The translations under genes were made by a program, and so were the position numbers. A model generated the notes under the pieces. It was not told the DNA's origin. It made no database searches and was given only the letters and a program-made list of their open reading frames with translations. Shown piece after piece: positions 10,099 to 21,123 of a stretch of DNA of 64,000 nucleotides. This DNA is from Legionella qingyii (lineage in GTDB: Bacteria; Pseudomonadota; Gammaproteobacteria; Legionellales; Legionellaceae), in contig NZ_QHJG01000027.1 in NCBI RefSeq assembly GCF_003184185.1, positions 3,021 through 67,020 of the forward strand, read 5' to 3'. The first letter of the stretch is position 1. Each line of letters starts with the position of its first letter.

Positions 10099-10779
10099 CT
10101 ATTCAACATGACTGATGCGCATCACTCCAGCAATTGCATAAGGTAAAAATCCCACAGCAACTACCGATATTGCTGATAACAAGGCCAGATAAGCGCTAAC
10201 TGGTAAACCTTGCATGGCAATATTTAAAGTTCCACTTCCAAAAATAAGTAAAGGTAAGGTTAATGGTAATAAAATCAAAGCCATCAAAAGACCTTTTTGG
10301 TTGACTCCGACACCAAACGCAGCAGCCAAGGCACAAAGAAAAAGTAAAGCGGGAGTTCCGCAAATAATAGTAAGCGCAAGTACTTCTGTCTCCCATAAAC
10401 TTAATGAAAACAATAAAGCAATTAAGGGGCATAAAATGAGTAACGGCAGTAAATTAAATAACCAGTGCGCAATTACTTTTGCACTAACTAGCAATGGTAA
10501 TGACTGACCAGAAACAATCCATTGTTCAATTACCCCATGCTCATAATCTTGTTGAAATAAGCGCTCTGCTGAGAGCAATAAAGACAAGAGTATCGCCATC
10601 CACACCAATCCAGGAGCTATAGTTCTAAGCAAAATGATCTCTGGCTTTACTGTAAGAGGAAACATAAAAAGGAACATTAAAAAAAACAAACAGGAGTTGA
10701 CTAAAAAACGAATTTGACGCACCTGAATAAGCAACTCGCGTTTGCATTGTTTGGTAAATAAAGCAAATGATGAAATCAC
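10099..10779 (-). CDS. ccmB: haem exporter permease CcmB
   Basis: Six-span permease of the CcmAB ABC complex, which uses ATP hydrolysis to release holo-CcmE. The protein is strongly hydrophobic and about 226 residues long, matching the family. It includes the conserved segment ERLFQQDYEHGVIEQWIVSG after the second span. No ATG is available. A GTG at 10777-10779 overlaps the ccmA stop as GTGA and is the likely coupled start; a TTG two codons earlier (10785) is the alternative. Confidence 0.94.
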   Translation of the reverse strand: MISSFALFTKQCKRELLIQVRQIRFLVNSCLFFLMFLFMFPLTVKPEIILLRTIAPGLVWMAILLSLLLSAERLFQQDYEHGVIEQWIVSGQSLPLLVSAKVIAHWLFNLLPLLILCPLIALLFSLSLWETEVLALTIICGTPALLFLCALAAAFGVGVNQKGLLMALILLPLTLPLLIFGSGTLNIAMQGLPVSAYLALLSAISVVAVGFLPYAIAGVMRISHVE

Positions 10780-11405
10780 AAACAATACTCCTCATAATCA
10801 GAGGAGTTGAGTGGCAATTGCTGGTGCGACGTCAATAATACAGCCCCACCCTGCTTTCGATGAGCTGCTATTTTATCCATAATCTGTGTAATGGCCTTAT
10901 CATCTAACGCCACTAAAGGCTCGTCAAGCAACCATAATTTAACATCAGAGAACCACAAGCGTAGTAAACCAGCTTGCCTGCGCTGTCCTGTAGATAATAG
11001 GCCGCAGGGGATATCTAGATGATGTTCAAGTTTAAAAATCGAAGCGAATTCTTTTAGCTTACTCAATTCATCGTTCTTGATGGTACGTGAACATGAAGAA
11101 GTATAATGAAGATCAAAAACACAATTTTCTTTTAACGTTAAATTAGGATTAATCCCTGATTTGTGACCAACAAAACATAGATGGCGTTGATAAGTTGCTC
11201 GGTCCTGGTCTATATTTCGCCCTAGAAATTGAATTTCACCCTGATGCGGATGATATAAACCGGCGATTAATTTCAATAAAGTCGTCTTGCCTGCACCATT
11301 TCTCCCACGTAAATGAATTAATCCCCCTGACGGCAAATGAAAAGCCACCTTATTTAATAAAGGCTTATCTTGATAATCAAAATCAAGGTTAATCACATCA
11401 AGCAT
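10776..11405 (-). CDS. ccmA: haem exporter ATPase CcmA
   Basis: ABC ATPase of the cytochrome c maturation complex, 209 residues. It has Walker A GRNGAGKTTLLK near 34-45. The signature motif is LSTGQRRQAGLLRLW, where the family's typical LSxGQ(R/Q)R replaces the general LSGGQ. Walker B is LWLLDEPLVALD, followed by TSHQQL as the H-loop. It is the first gene of the ccmABCDEFGHI operon, with only repeats and no gene in the roughly 320 bp upstream, so the promoter probably lies in 11406-11500. Confidence 0.95.
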   Translation of the reverse strand: MLDVINLDFDYQDKPLLNKVAFHLPSGGLIHLRGRNGAGKTTLLKLIAGLYHPHQGEIQFLGRNIDQDRATYQRHLCFVGHKSGINPNLTLKENCVFDLHYTSSCSRTIKNDELSKLKEFASIFKLEHHLDIPCGLLSTGQRRQAGLLRLWFSDVKLWLLDEPLVALDDKAITQIMDKIAAHRKQGGAVLLTSHQQLPLNSSDYEEYCL

Positions 11406-11537
11406 AGGTCAATAATACACTGTGGGTTGGTGCCAACGCCTGGATGAGGCATAGCGAAAACTTTGAACCATTTCAACTTTATAATATCCAGTTCAGCCGC
11501 ACTTCTCTACCATTAAGTCATTAAATCAAGTACTTTT

Positions 11538-11622
11538 GTCATTCCCACAAAGGTGGAAATCTATTTCTACATGAAGCGCTAAGCCACTCTAAAAAATAGA
11601 TCTCCGCCTTCGCGGAGATGAC
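11538..11622. repeat. REP-type inverted pair (REPIN-like)
   Basis: The left unit (11538-11563, GTCATTCCCACAAAGGTGG...) and right unit (11597-11622, ...CGCCTTCGCGGAGATGAC) are inverted copies of the same roughly 26-bp sequence. Each can form its own short hairpin (for example CTCCGCcttcGCGGAG). It lies in the 321-bp gap between ccmA and the RhoGAP-like gene, where no coding sequence is seen. A single related unit occurs at 29172-29196. Confidence 0.7.
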
Positions 11623-11726
11623 ATAGACTATATTTCTAACAAGTTCACTTAATAGCAGTGCCGCTACCCTACTCGGGCTATACTCTAATAAAAGAATAGT
11701 ACTTGAACTAAAAAACAAAACAAGTG

Positions 11727-12683
11727 TTATTTCATTTCCAAGGTTTTTTCAAATTCCAGATCGCTTCTTCGTTCTGCGACCATCTCTCTAAAAGCTTTTA
11801 CAGAAGAGGTATCGCATTGCACAAAAAAGCTCAAAACCCAGGTTGTAAGTCCTTGACTTGCAGCAAGCACCTTATACTCAGGCGATTTTTCTAACTTTGT
11901 TATTACTTCCTCAAGATTCTGCGCAGTAGCGTTTTCAAGTTGTTTTTTAAAATTCAACAGAATTTGGCTTTTTAATAAATCACCAGTAAATTTTTTATAA
12001 TCACCATCTAATTTGTGACTCTTTGCATTGAAAAGATGGAATCTATTTTCTGATGCATTTTTTACTTGAGCTTCATAATGAGTACTGACTATGTAGAATT
12101 GTGGTTTGATAAGAATTGAAGCATTAGTGATCAGATCAGAACAAATTTCATTTTGTTTCTCGATTATTTTTATGGAACTTAAATCATTATTATCGAACAT
12201 TGGAAATAGATTGGGACCAATCATTCGACTCAAATTATCAGATGTCATCTTGGTTTTTTCATCATTGGCAACATTGTTTAACATTCTTAACAAGCAAAAG
12301 GCTATTTTTTGATTAATTTCTGAGCGTTGTTCCAAGATGTGTTTTATTTTTTCTAGATAATTTTCATTGTTCTGTTTCGCTTTGATTAAAGTGCCTAATT
12401 CAATAGCTGTAAACAAGAGCTCGTTATTGGCTTGTAATGTGCCCAAAATTGCTTTTAGTACTTGTGCACATTGCAGAATTGTCATTTCAGTGAAATCAAT
12501 CCTTCCTTGTTCAATTTCAGCAACTAGGGCTTTACGCCTTGGTTCTGAAAATGCAGATATACGAAAAACACCTTCTTTCTCAACATCCTTCTTTAATTTA
12601 TTATCTATCAGCTTGATGAGAATTAATGCTGCATACTGCAAATTCTCAATTTTCTTTTGTCTTAATCTTTCATTAGAAGGCAT
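11727..12683 (-). CDS. RhoGAP-domain protein, candidate Dot/Icm effector
   Basis: The N-terminal half looks like a eukaryotic Rho GTPase-activating domain. EGVFRIS (38-44) gives the arginine finger at R41. VLKAILGTL follows with a Lys at 77, and KMTSDNLSRMIGPNLF (145-160) gives the Asn at 158. In p50RhoGAP the catalytic Arg, Lys and Asn occur in the same motifs with very similar spacing (37 and 109 residues, here 36 and 117). The LPEPL motif after the Lys is degenerate (LQANNELL). Residues about 190-318 are an unrecognised, mostly helical extension with a Glu-rich C-terminus (EFEKTLEMK), compatible with a Dot/Icm secretion signal. No signal peptide is seen. It would stimulate GTP hydrolysis by a host Rho/Rac GTPase; secretion and activity are inference. 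Legionella is known to carry eukaryotic-like domains in effectors. Confidence 0.8.
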   Translation of the reverse strand: MPSNERLRQKKIENLQYAALILIKLIDNKLKKDVEKEGVFRISAFSEPRRKALVAEIEQGRIDFTEMTILQCAQVLKAILGTLQANNELLFTAIELGTLIKAKQNNENYLEKIKHILEQRSEINQKIAFCLLRMLNNVANDEKTKMTSDNLSRMIGPNLFPMFDNNDLSSIKIIEKQNEICSDLITNASILIKPQFYIVSTHYEAQVKNASENRFHLFNAKSHKLDGDYKKFTGDLLKSQILLNFKKQLENATAQNLEEVITKLEKSPEYKVLAASQGLTTWVLSFFVQCDTSSVKAFREMVAERRSDLEFEKTLEMK

Positions 12684-12782
12684 AATATTACATTCCCCTA
12701 CAACTTATTGAATATACTTAAACTAGCTCTTGCGTACTCTCTTATTGAGAGCCATAATTTTGTTTTTATTTTTTAAAGGTTA

Positions 12783-13721
12783 ATGATGGAATTTTTAGCT
12801 CAATACGGTATGTTTCTTTTAAAATCAGTGACTGTAGTGATTGCCTTTCTCATAATATTTGCAGGTTTTTTTTCCATGAGCCGCAAACCCAAGCCTAAAC
12901 TGGAAATCACATCATTAAATGAGCATCATGATCATATCATATCCATAATGAACAAAGAAGTTCTTGGCAAAAAGCCGCCGAAAAAGAAAAAAAATAAAGA
13001 AGAACAGCCAACTCTTTATGTTCTTGATTTTCATGGGGACATTAGAGCCTCCCAGGTAGAACAACTTAGAGAGGAAATAACAGCCATACTATGCATTGCA
13101 AAATCTGGAGATGAAGTTTTAGTTCGCCTGGATAGTCCTGGTGGGGTAGTCAATAGCTATGGATTGGCTGCGTCACAGCTCCAACGTATTCGTGATAGAA
13201 ATATTCCATTGACTGTGAGTATTGATAAAATGGCCGCCAGTGGCGGTTATCTAATGTCCTGTGTTGCGAATCAGATCATTGCAGCACCTTTTGCGATTAT
13301 TGGCTCTATAGGTGTAGTAGCCCAAATCCCTAATTTCCATCGCTGGCTTAAAAAACACGATATTGACGTGGAATTGTTAACTGCCGGAGAGTATAAACGA
13401 ACTTTAACATTGCTAGGTGAGAATACTGAAAAAGGCAAGAAAAAGGCTCAGGAAGATCTGGAAAAAATTCATGCTGCTTTTAGAAATTATGTAGCTGAAC
13501 ATCGCGAACAACTGGATATAGATAAAGTTTCTACAGGAGAACATTGGTTAGCCAAAGATGCCTTTGCTCTGCATCTCGTCGATAAATTATGCACAAGTGA
13601 TGACTATCTGATAGAAAAAATTGCAAACTTTAAAGCATTCAAACTAACTGTGCCACCCAAAGCTACTCTAGCTAATAAATTGCTTAAACCAGCAATGAGG
13701 TTTATGCAACCCTGGGGTTAA
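12783..13721 (+). CDS. sohB: inner-membrane peptidase SohB, S49 family
   Basis: Membrane-anchored serine peptidase related to SppA, facing the periplasm. It has an N-terminal membrane segment (VTVVIAFLIIFAGFF) and a lysine-rich linker (PPKKKKNKEE). The S49 domain contains LDSPGGVV, the nucleophile motif DKMAASGGYLMSC, and GSIGVVAQIPN. The likely catalytic Lys is in AGEYKRTLT. Its 312 residues are close to E. coli SohB. Two tandem ATGs (12783 and 12786) follow AAAGG; the second has the better spacing. It is divergent from the RhoGAP-like gene. Confidence 0.92.
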   Translation: MMEFLAQYGMFLLKSVTVVIAFLIIFAGFFSMSRKPKPKLEITSLNEHHDHIISIMNKEVLGKKPPKKKKNKEEQPTLYVLDFHGDIRASQVEQLREEITAILCIAKSGDEVLVRLDSPGGVVNSYGLAASQLQRIRDRNIPLTVSIDKMAASGGYLMSCVANQIIAAPFAIIGSIGVVAQIPNFHRWLKKHDIDVELLTAGEYKRTLTLLGENTEKGKKKAQEDLEKIHAAFRNYVAEHREQLDIDKVSTGEHWLAKDAFALHLVDKLCTSDDYLIEKIANFKAFKLTVPPKATLANKLLKPAMRFMQPWG

Positions 13722-13849
13722 CCAATTAAATTCAGCAGTTGAATTATAAGGATGAATAATAAAAAGCTTTAATATTCAAAATACTGAATCAACAGCTGAA
13801 TTTGAGATAATGGTATATAATTAATTTAGATTACATAATGGAGTGAGCT

Positions 13850-14131
13850 ATGAGTGACTTTAAAACAAAACTGCCAGATCTCAAAGAGTTAGCTTCAATG
13901 ACAAGCAAGTTATATACAGATATCAAAAAAAGTGTTGGTGAAATCGTTCAGTCCTATAAAGAAAATAGAGCCCAACAAGCAGAGGAAACGGAAAAAACAG
14001 AGCAAACAACAAATGTAGAGCCTGTTAAAGAGGCTAAGCCTAAAAAAACCGTTGAAGAAAGCGCATCTAATGAATCCACGCAACCAGTTGAACCACCAGA
14101 AGAACCGAAAACCGATGACACGAAACAGTAA
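13850..14131 (+). CDS. small charged protein of unknown function
   Basis: A 93-residue protein that I do not recognise. The ATG follows a strong ribosome site (GGAGTGAGCT). Residues 1-45 could form an amphipathic helix (LKELASMTSKLYTDIKKSVG). The rest is low-complexity and rich in Glu, Lys, Thr and Pro (KTEQTTNVEPVKEAKPKKT), so probably disordered. It has no signal peptide, membrane span or cysteine. It is separated from sohB by 128 bp and so is probably transcribed separately. Confidence 0.7.
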   Translation: MSDFKTKLPDLKELASMTSKLYTDIKKSVGEIVQSYKENRAQQAEETEKTEQTTNVEPVKEAKPKKTVEESASNESTQPVEPPEEPKTDDTKQ

Positions 14132-14151
14132 GTAGTTTAACTGATTACAAT

Positions 14152-14184
14152 GTAGCCTGGGTGAAGCGTAGCGAAACCCGGGAC
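14152..14184 (+). repeat. dispersed GTAGCCTGGGT repeat, copy 1
   Basis: GTAGCCTGGGT followed by GAAGCGTAGCGAA and ACCCGGGAC. The arms CCTGGGT/ACCCGGG can pair. It lies between convergent genes (the 93-residue gene and fleQ). Other copies are at 18857-18892, 25481-25539, 27968-27999, 29387-29420, 61536-61616 and 63020-63046. Confidence 0.75.
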
Positions 14185-14244
14185 TTACATAATATATGTG
14201 AATTATCTGACACACCTTGCCAAATAGCTAACTCAAGAAACGCT

Positions 14245-15657
14245 TCAAACTCGTTCGGGACGGGTAAGACCATATTTACGCATTTTTTCTACCAAAGTGG
14301 TGCGCCTCATATTCAAATAACTTGCAGCATGTGCAACTACCCAATCTGACTCATGTAATGCTTGACTAATAAGGGCTAACTCAGTTTTTACCAAATGTTC
14401 TTTTAGGTCTATACCCTCTGTACCAGAAAGCTGCTCCTGACTCATCGCTTCTAATAAAGCTTCTCGTTCAGAACTCGATGTATCTGATTCTGTATGCGGA
14501 GGCTTATATTCACCTCGAATCTTTTGTGGTAAATCTTTTTCACTCAAAATTCCTTTGGGATACAGAATAGTTAATCGCTCGACTAAATTAGCTAACTCTC
14601 TAATATTACCTGGCCAGCTATACTGACTTAACGTAGCCATAGCATCCGGCATTAAGCGTACGCTAGGTCTGTTTTCACTTTCGATGCGAGAGATCAACTC
14701 ATTAAATAATAATGGAATGTCCTCTGCTCGTTCCCTGAGAGGAGGCATTTCTATGGGAAATACGTTAAGCCTGTAAAATAAATCCTCTCTGAACTTCCCT
14801 TCTTTAATCGCTTCCTCCAAATTTCTATGAGTGGCAGCAATAATCCTTACATTCACATCAATACTTTTATTAGAACCTACTCGCTCAAAACAACGCTCTT
14901 GTAATACCCGTAATAATTTGACTTGCATGGGTAACGGCATATCACCTATCTCATCAAGAAATAAAGTACCGCCATTTGCTAATTCAAATCGTCCTTGGCG
15001 TGAGGTAATCGCGCCAGTAAATGCGCCCTTCTCATGACCAAATAATTCACTCTCAAGCAGCTCTCCGGGAATGGCACCACAGTTAATAGGAATAAAAGGC
15101 TTAGTAGCTCGTGAAGACAGAGAATGAATATTACGTGCTACAACCTCTTTACCTGTACCAGATTCCCCTAGAATTAGAACACTTGCTTCAGTATCAGATA
15201 CTTGCTCTATTAATCTGCGAACATTACGAATACTGACACTATTCCCCACAAGGCTGCGTAATAAAGGATTTTTATGATTGCTGCTAATAATAGATTTGAC
15301 TGCTTCCTTAGCAATTTGGCATTGATGCAAGGATTCCATTATTTGGGCATAAGTAAATGGGAACGTTTGACAAGCAACAACATTGCGTAAGAGGCATTGA
15401 GTATTATTTAATTTTTGGCCTACGAGAATAACTGGAACATTGGGAAATTTGTTTACCAAAGCATCCAGCTCATTGATTGTCTCCTGTATTGCTTCACTTG
15501 CTCCCAGAAGTATAACATTAGGCTCAATATCAGCCACTTTCCACTCGCTATACTTATTGACTTCAGTAGATTCACCAATAAAATCAAGTATGGTACGCAA
15601 CGTGTTGCCACGACTTTCATTATTATCAATGATAAAAACTTTGTCATTAATACTCAT
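14245..15657 (-). CDS. fleQ: sigma-54-dependent transcriptional activator FleQ
   Basis: Enhancer-binding protein, in Legionella and Pseudomonas a master activator of flagellar genes that responds to c-di-GMP. It has three parts: an N-terminal FleQ-type receiver-like domain without a clear phosphoacceptor set ([14 protein letters not shown]), an AAA+ domain with Walker A GESGTGKE, the sigma-54-contacting GAFTGA loop and Walker [13 protein letters not shown], and a C-terminal Fis-type helix-turn-helix ([21 protein letters not shown]). Its 470 residues match FleQ rather than the NtrC type. No flagellar genes are in the window, so the gene stands alone here. FleQ is the best name; another paralogue of the same regulator class is possible. 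Confidence 0.88.
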   Translation of the reverse strand: MSINDKVFIIDNNESRGNTLRTILDFIGESTEVNKYSEWKVADIEPNVILLGASEAIQETINELDALVNKFPNVPVILVGQKLNNTQCLLRNVVACQTFPFTYAQIMESLHQCQIAKEAVKSIISSNHKNPLLRSLVGNSVSIRNVRRLIEQVSDTEASVLILGESGTGKEVVARNIHSLSSRATKPFIPINCGAIPGELLESELFGHEKGAFTGAITSRQGRFELANGGTLFLDEIGDMPLPMQVKLLRVLQERCFERVGSNKSIDVNVRIIAATHRNLEEAIKEGKFREDLFYRLNVFPIEMPPLRERAEDIPLLFNELISRIESENRPSVRLMPDAMATLSQYSWPGNIRELANLVERLTILYPKGILSEKDLPQKIRGEYKPPHTESDTSSSEREALLEAMSQEQLSGTEGIDLKEHLVKTELALISQALHESDWVVAHAASYLNMRRTTLVEKMRKYGLTRPERV

Positions 15658-15732
15658 AAACTTATCCTTAAGTTTTATATACTTGCATTATCATTCTTTC
15701 CTCCAAAAGCGAGGAAAGATTTCAATAACTCA

Positions 15733-16326
15733 CTATCGATAACACACGATTAATTTAAACGCATTGCACTGATTCCCAAAGCATAACTCTTGGCTACCGA
15801 TTGTTTTAGTGGCACTTACTTGGGTTTCTTTCACAAAATGCTTGGCGTGTATATATCCCATACGACTGCAAAAGGAATTTGCTGCACGTGAACCGCAACC
15901 TTGCTTTTGGTCATAGCACCAATCCACACGATAATCATTAAAGCGAGGGGCAGCAAAACTCTTTTCCCGATAATGATAAGGTTTTGGAGGGGTATGAGAT
16001 AATCCAGTAGCACAAACTATGGTCATAAAACCATTACAGCGCCAGCCTTTGCAGTTTGAACTGGTTGATAGGTAATGTGTTAATCCTATATTGTAGGCAA
16101 TTTCATTATCGCTCGAATAATCGTAACCTAGCATTTGGCAATAACGATCCGCTACGATTTTGCCACATTCCTTACCATCCACAGTACAATAATCCAGACG
16201 CTCCCCTAGATAAGTAGGATGCCAAAAATTTCGAAAAGCTTTATTGTGCTTTTCATTAGCATTTGAATGACTCGAAAAGGAACAAAATAAAAAAACTAAA
16301 AACATAAAGTAACGAAAATTGCTCAT
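15733..16326 (-). CDS. secreted protein with two six-cysteine repeats, function unknown
   Basis: A 197-residue protein with a signal peptide (MSNFRYFMFLVFLFCSFSSHSNA). The mature part is an internal duplication. Repeat 1 has Cys at 47, 54, 63, 92, 97 and 105; repeat 2 at 137, 144, 153, 182, 187 and 195, with identical spacing (7, 9, 29, 5, 8). Each repeat starts R-[LV]-D-[YW]-C, continues CGxxxAxxxC and GY, and ends C-x-x-x-x-C-[NA]-x-F-x-x-IVC. This suggests two copies of a small disulfide-stabilised extracytoplasmic domain. I recall similar repeat-bearing secreted proteins in other proteobacteria but no assigned function. The ATG is at 16324-16326. Confidence 0.82.
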   Translation of the reverse strand: MSNFRYFMFLVFLFCSFSSHSNANEKHNKAFRNFWHPTYLGERLDYCTVDGKECGKIVADRYCQMLGYDYSSDNEIAYNIGLTHYLSTSSNCKGWRCNGFMTIVCATGLSHTPPKPYHYREKSFAAPRFNDYRVDWCYDQKQGCGSRAANSFCSRMGYIHAKHFVKETQVSATKTIGSQELCFGNQCNAFKLIVCYR

Positions 16327-16489
16327 TAAAACAATCCTTTAGCGATTATTAAATCATGTTAGCCTATGACGCTTACTGGTACAAGAGTAACATATGGTAA
16401 ATCACTATTGATTTATTAAATGTAGCACATCTAAGTCAATTCATTTTCAAATATTGGCTATTTATGATGATCAAGCTGAAGGAATTAGC

Positions 16490-18751
<2,262 letters not shown>

Positions 18752-18856
18752 TAAAATTAGCTCACAAATTGAAATAAATACAACTTTTGACAACAAAGCT
18801 ATCTGAGATGAAACAAATGCATCATCCAATATTCTGTTATTCCAAATAAAAAAGAA

Positions 18857-18892
18857 AACCCGGGCTCTGGCTCACACCGTCACCCAGGCTAC
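18857..18892 (-). repeat. dispersed GTAGCCTGGGT repeat, copy 2
   Basis: Reverse-oriented copy: AACCCGGGCTCTGG ... CACCCAGGCTAC. It lies between ibaG and mlaB, inside what is usually a tight operon. Confidence 0.7.
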
Positions 18893-18958
18893 AATTTATA
18901 ATCCTAAAAAAGTAACCGCTCTTTAAAAAGTAGGCATTCCTATTAGAACAATCAAATA

Positions 18959-19240
18959 TTACACAGCCTCCAAAATGCCCTTCACACCGCAAAACTCTAC
19001 TAAAGATTGAGTTTCGGTAGGCATACCTATAATTTCAAAAAACTTATTGTTTTTTTTACATAATTTTCTAGCTTCGATAAGCAATGCTAAACCAGCACTA
19101 TCACAATGCTTTACATCACTTAGATCCAAACTAAATCGGTCACTTTTATCTTCCATCAAAGCCTGATAGAGCTTGGCTCGCACGACAACTACTGACTTAA
19201 ATGTCAGATCAACACCAGGTTTAAAATTAGCACTACTCAC
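18959..19240 (-). CDS. mlaB: STAS-domain protein MlaB
   Basis: Cytoplasmic STAS subunit that binds the MlaF ATPase in the MlaFEDB complex and is needed for phospholipid retrograde transport. It is 93 residues long. The STAS core LDLSDVKHCDSAGLALLIEA contains the conserved Ser/Asp region (HCDSAG). The start is a GTG at 19240, 2 bp after the mlaC stop. Position at the end of mlaFEDC supports the call. Confidence 0.9.
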   Translation of the reverse strand: MSSANFKPGVDLTFKSVVVVRAKLYQALMEDKSDRFSLDLSDVKHCDSAGLALLIEARKLCKKNNKFFEIIGMPTETQSLVEFCGVKGILEAV

Positions 19241-19242
19241 AA

Positions 19243-19854
19243 TTAGGAAGTCCTTTTAAGTTGTTTTTGATCCATTAACTTGATGACTTCGTCAATACTG
19301 GAATTTTGTAATGCGGCAGCAAACTGCGAACGGAAACTTTGCAACAGGCTAACCCCTTCAACACTAAGATCATAGATCTTCCACTGACCATTTTTAGCAA
19401 CAAGACTATAAGACAATGGAATATTTTGACCTTCAGCACGAATAATAATACTGTTAACACGCAAAAATCGAGAGTTCAAAGAGCCTCTTAAAGGTAAAAA
19501 TTGTATGCTTTCATTAGTGTATTGTGACAAAGGACTGGAATAAGTACGAATTACCAAGCGCGTAAACGCTTTAGAAAATTGCGCTCTTTGCGAATTCGTT
19601 GCCTTGGTCCAAGCTTGTCTTCCCAAAACAGAACGTGACATACCTGCGACATCAACAATAGGAAGCAAATTTGTTTCTACAGCGTGATAAATAATATTCG
19701 GATTGCTTTTCAAGTTGTCCTTATTTTCCTTTAGAGTAGCAATGATGTTGTTGGCAGTTTGCTCTAACATCGGAATAGGAGAATTTTGTGATGCATTCAT
19801 TATCGGAGATAAAATCACACTGGCAACTAATAAAATTGTTTTTATTATTCTCAT
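19243..19854 (-). CDS. mlaC: periplasmic phospholipid-binding protein MlaC
   Basis: Shuttles phospholipids between the outer-membrane MlaA complex and the inner-membrane MlaFEDB. It has a signal peptide (MRIIKTILLVASVILSPIMNA). The MlaC/Ttg2D domain follows with LPIVDVAGMSRSVLGRQAW and FTRLVIRTYSSPLSQY, and the C-terminal strands include GQWKIYDLSVEGVSLLQSFR. Its 203 residues are typical. It lies between mlaD and mlaB. Confidence 0.95.
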   Translation of the reverse strand: MRIIKTILLVASVILSPIMNASQNSPIPMLEQTANNIIATLKENKDNLKSNPNIIYHAVETNLLPIVDVAGMSRSVLGRQAWTKATNSQRAQFSKAFTRLVIRTYSSPLSQYTNESIQFLPLRGSLNSRFLRVNSIIIRAEGQNIPLSYSLVAKNGQWKIYDLSVEGVSLLQSFRSQFAAALQNSSIDEVIKLMDQKQLKRTS

Positions 19855-19863
19855 GTTCTGACC

Positions 19864-20340
19864 TTATTTTTTAATGTTAAATAGTAGTTGACCAATTAAA
19901 TTTTCTAGAATAATTGCCTCTTGAGTCTTTCCAATCACGTCTCCATTTTGCAAATAAGGATGTTCTTTATCCCCTTCATCCTCAAAGCCTGGAACAATAC
20001 TAATATAATTGGAACCAAGCAACCCTTCAGTCAAAATGCGTGCGGAAGCATCGTCATACGGTATTTTTTTATCACTTCGCAAACGCATAGTTACCTTTGC
20101 ATTAAGCTCTCCTGGCTGTAACTCGATATGGGTTACTTCTCCAATCTTAACTCCTGCTACAGTAACAGGTGCCCGCACTTTTAAGCCACCAATATCGGTA
20201 AAATCAGCCGTTACATCATAACTGTCATGAGATCCAAAACTAGAAAAATTACTTACTTTCATTGTCATGACCAGCAAAGCCAATATACCAAGCAACATAA
20301 ATAGGCCAACACTAAAATCTACGTAACGTTGCTTACTCAT
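19864..20340 (-). CDS. mlaD: MCE-domain phospholipid transporter subunit MlaD
   Basis: Single-span inner-membrane protein whose hexameric MCE ring sits in the periplasm above MlaE. It has one N-terminal span (VGLFMLLGILALLVMTMKV). The MCE domain has the patterns ADFTDIGGLKVRAPVTVAGV and KIGEVTHIEL. The C-terminus has GDVIGKTQEAIILENLIGQL. At 158 residues it is slightly shorter than E. coli MlaD (183) but complete. It is directly adjacent to mlaE. Confidence 0.95.
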   Translation of the reverse strand: MSKQRYVDFSVGLFMLLGILALLVMTMKVSNFSSFGSHDSYDVTADFTDIGGLKVRAPVTVAGVKIGEVTHIELQPGELNAKVTMRLRSDKKIPYDDASARILTEGLLGSNYISIVPGFEDEGDKEHPYLQNGDVIGKTQEAIILENLIGQLLFNIKK

Positions 20341-21123
20341 TTACCAATCTCCAATCATCATTGCGGTCAACAAAAAATCAAGTCCTAATACAGCAAGCGA
20401 TGAATAAACTACTGTTTTAGTCGTCGCTTGACTAATACCTTCTGCAGTAGGCACACATTCAAAACCCTGGAATACAGAAATCCAGGTTACAACAAAAGCA
20501 AAAACCAAACTTTTAATGATACCACTGAGTACGTCGATTCGGAAATCCACAGCTGCTTGCATATTGGACCAGAAACTTCCTGCATCAACACCTAACCAGT
20601 GAACACCAATAAAATAACCACCAAAAATAGCAACAGCAGAAAAAATCAATGCCAAAAGAGGTAATGTAATAAAACCCGCTATAAAACGAGGATAAATAAC
20701 TCTTCCTAAAGGATCAACTCCCATCATATCCATACTTGATAATTGTTCTGTTGCTTTCATCAAACCAATTTCGGCAGTTAAAGCTGAACCTGCACGTCCA
20801 GCAAACAACAAAGCACTAATTACTGGTCCAAGTTCTCTTGAGATACTTAAGGCTAATAACTGACCCAACTGGCTTGAAGCGCCAAATTTTTGCAACGTAT
20901 TATAACCCTGAAGCCCCACAACCATTCCAATAAATAAAGCAGAAACAACAATAATCAAGCACGACAAAACACCAACAAAATGGATTTGATAACGCAACAA
21001 AGGCCAAAGTTTTGAAATACCCGGGCGTCTGAACAACATAAAAAACAGAAATAAGCCTGAGTTTCCCAAATTTTGTAAAACCCGTGAACTACGATTACCC
21101 ATACGTGTGATGAACTCAAGCAT
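20341..21123 (-). CDS. mlaE: phospholipid ABC transporter permease MlaE
   Basis: Inner-membrane permease of the Mla system. The polytopic protein contains the conserved loop [20 protein letters not shown] with the [20 protein letters not shown] segment, the coupling region of MlaE/YrbE permeases. It is 260 residues, as expected. Its start overlaps the mlaF stop by 8 bp. Confidence 0.96.
   Translation of the reverse strand: MLEFITRMGNRSSRVLQNLGNSGLFLFFMLFRRPGISKLWPLLRYQIHFVGVLSCLIIVVSALFIGMVVGLQGYNTLQKFGASSQLGQLLALSISRELGPVISALLFAGRAGSALTAEIGLMKATEQLSSMDMMGVDPLGRVIYPRFIAGFITLPLLALIFSAVAIFGGYFIGVHWLGVDAGSFWSNMQAAVDFRIDVLSGIIKSLVFAFVVTWISVFQGFECVPTAEGISQATTKTVVYSSLAVLGLDFLLTAMMIGDW

Noticed and set aside
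13910..14215. 101-codon minus-strand frame rich in Phe, Leu and Cys
   Set aside because: It is the antisense shadow of the Lys/Glu-rich 93-residue gene, which has the clear ribosome site.
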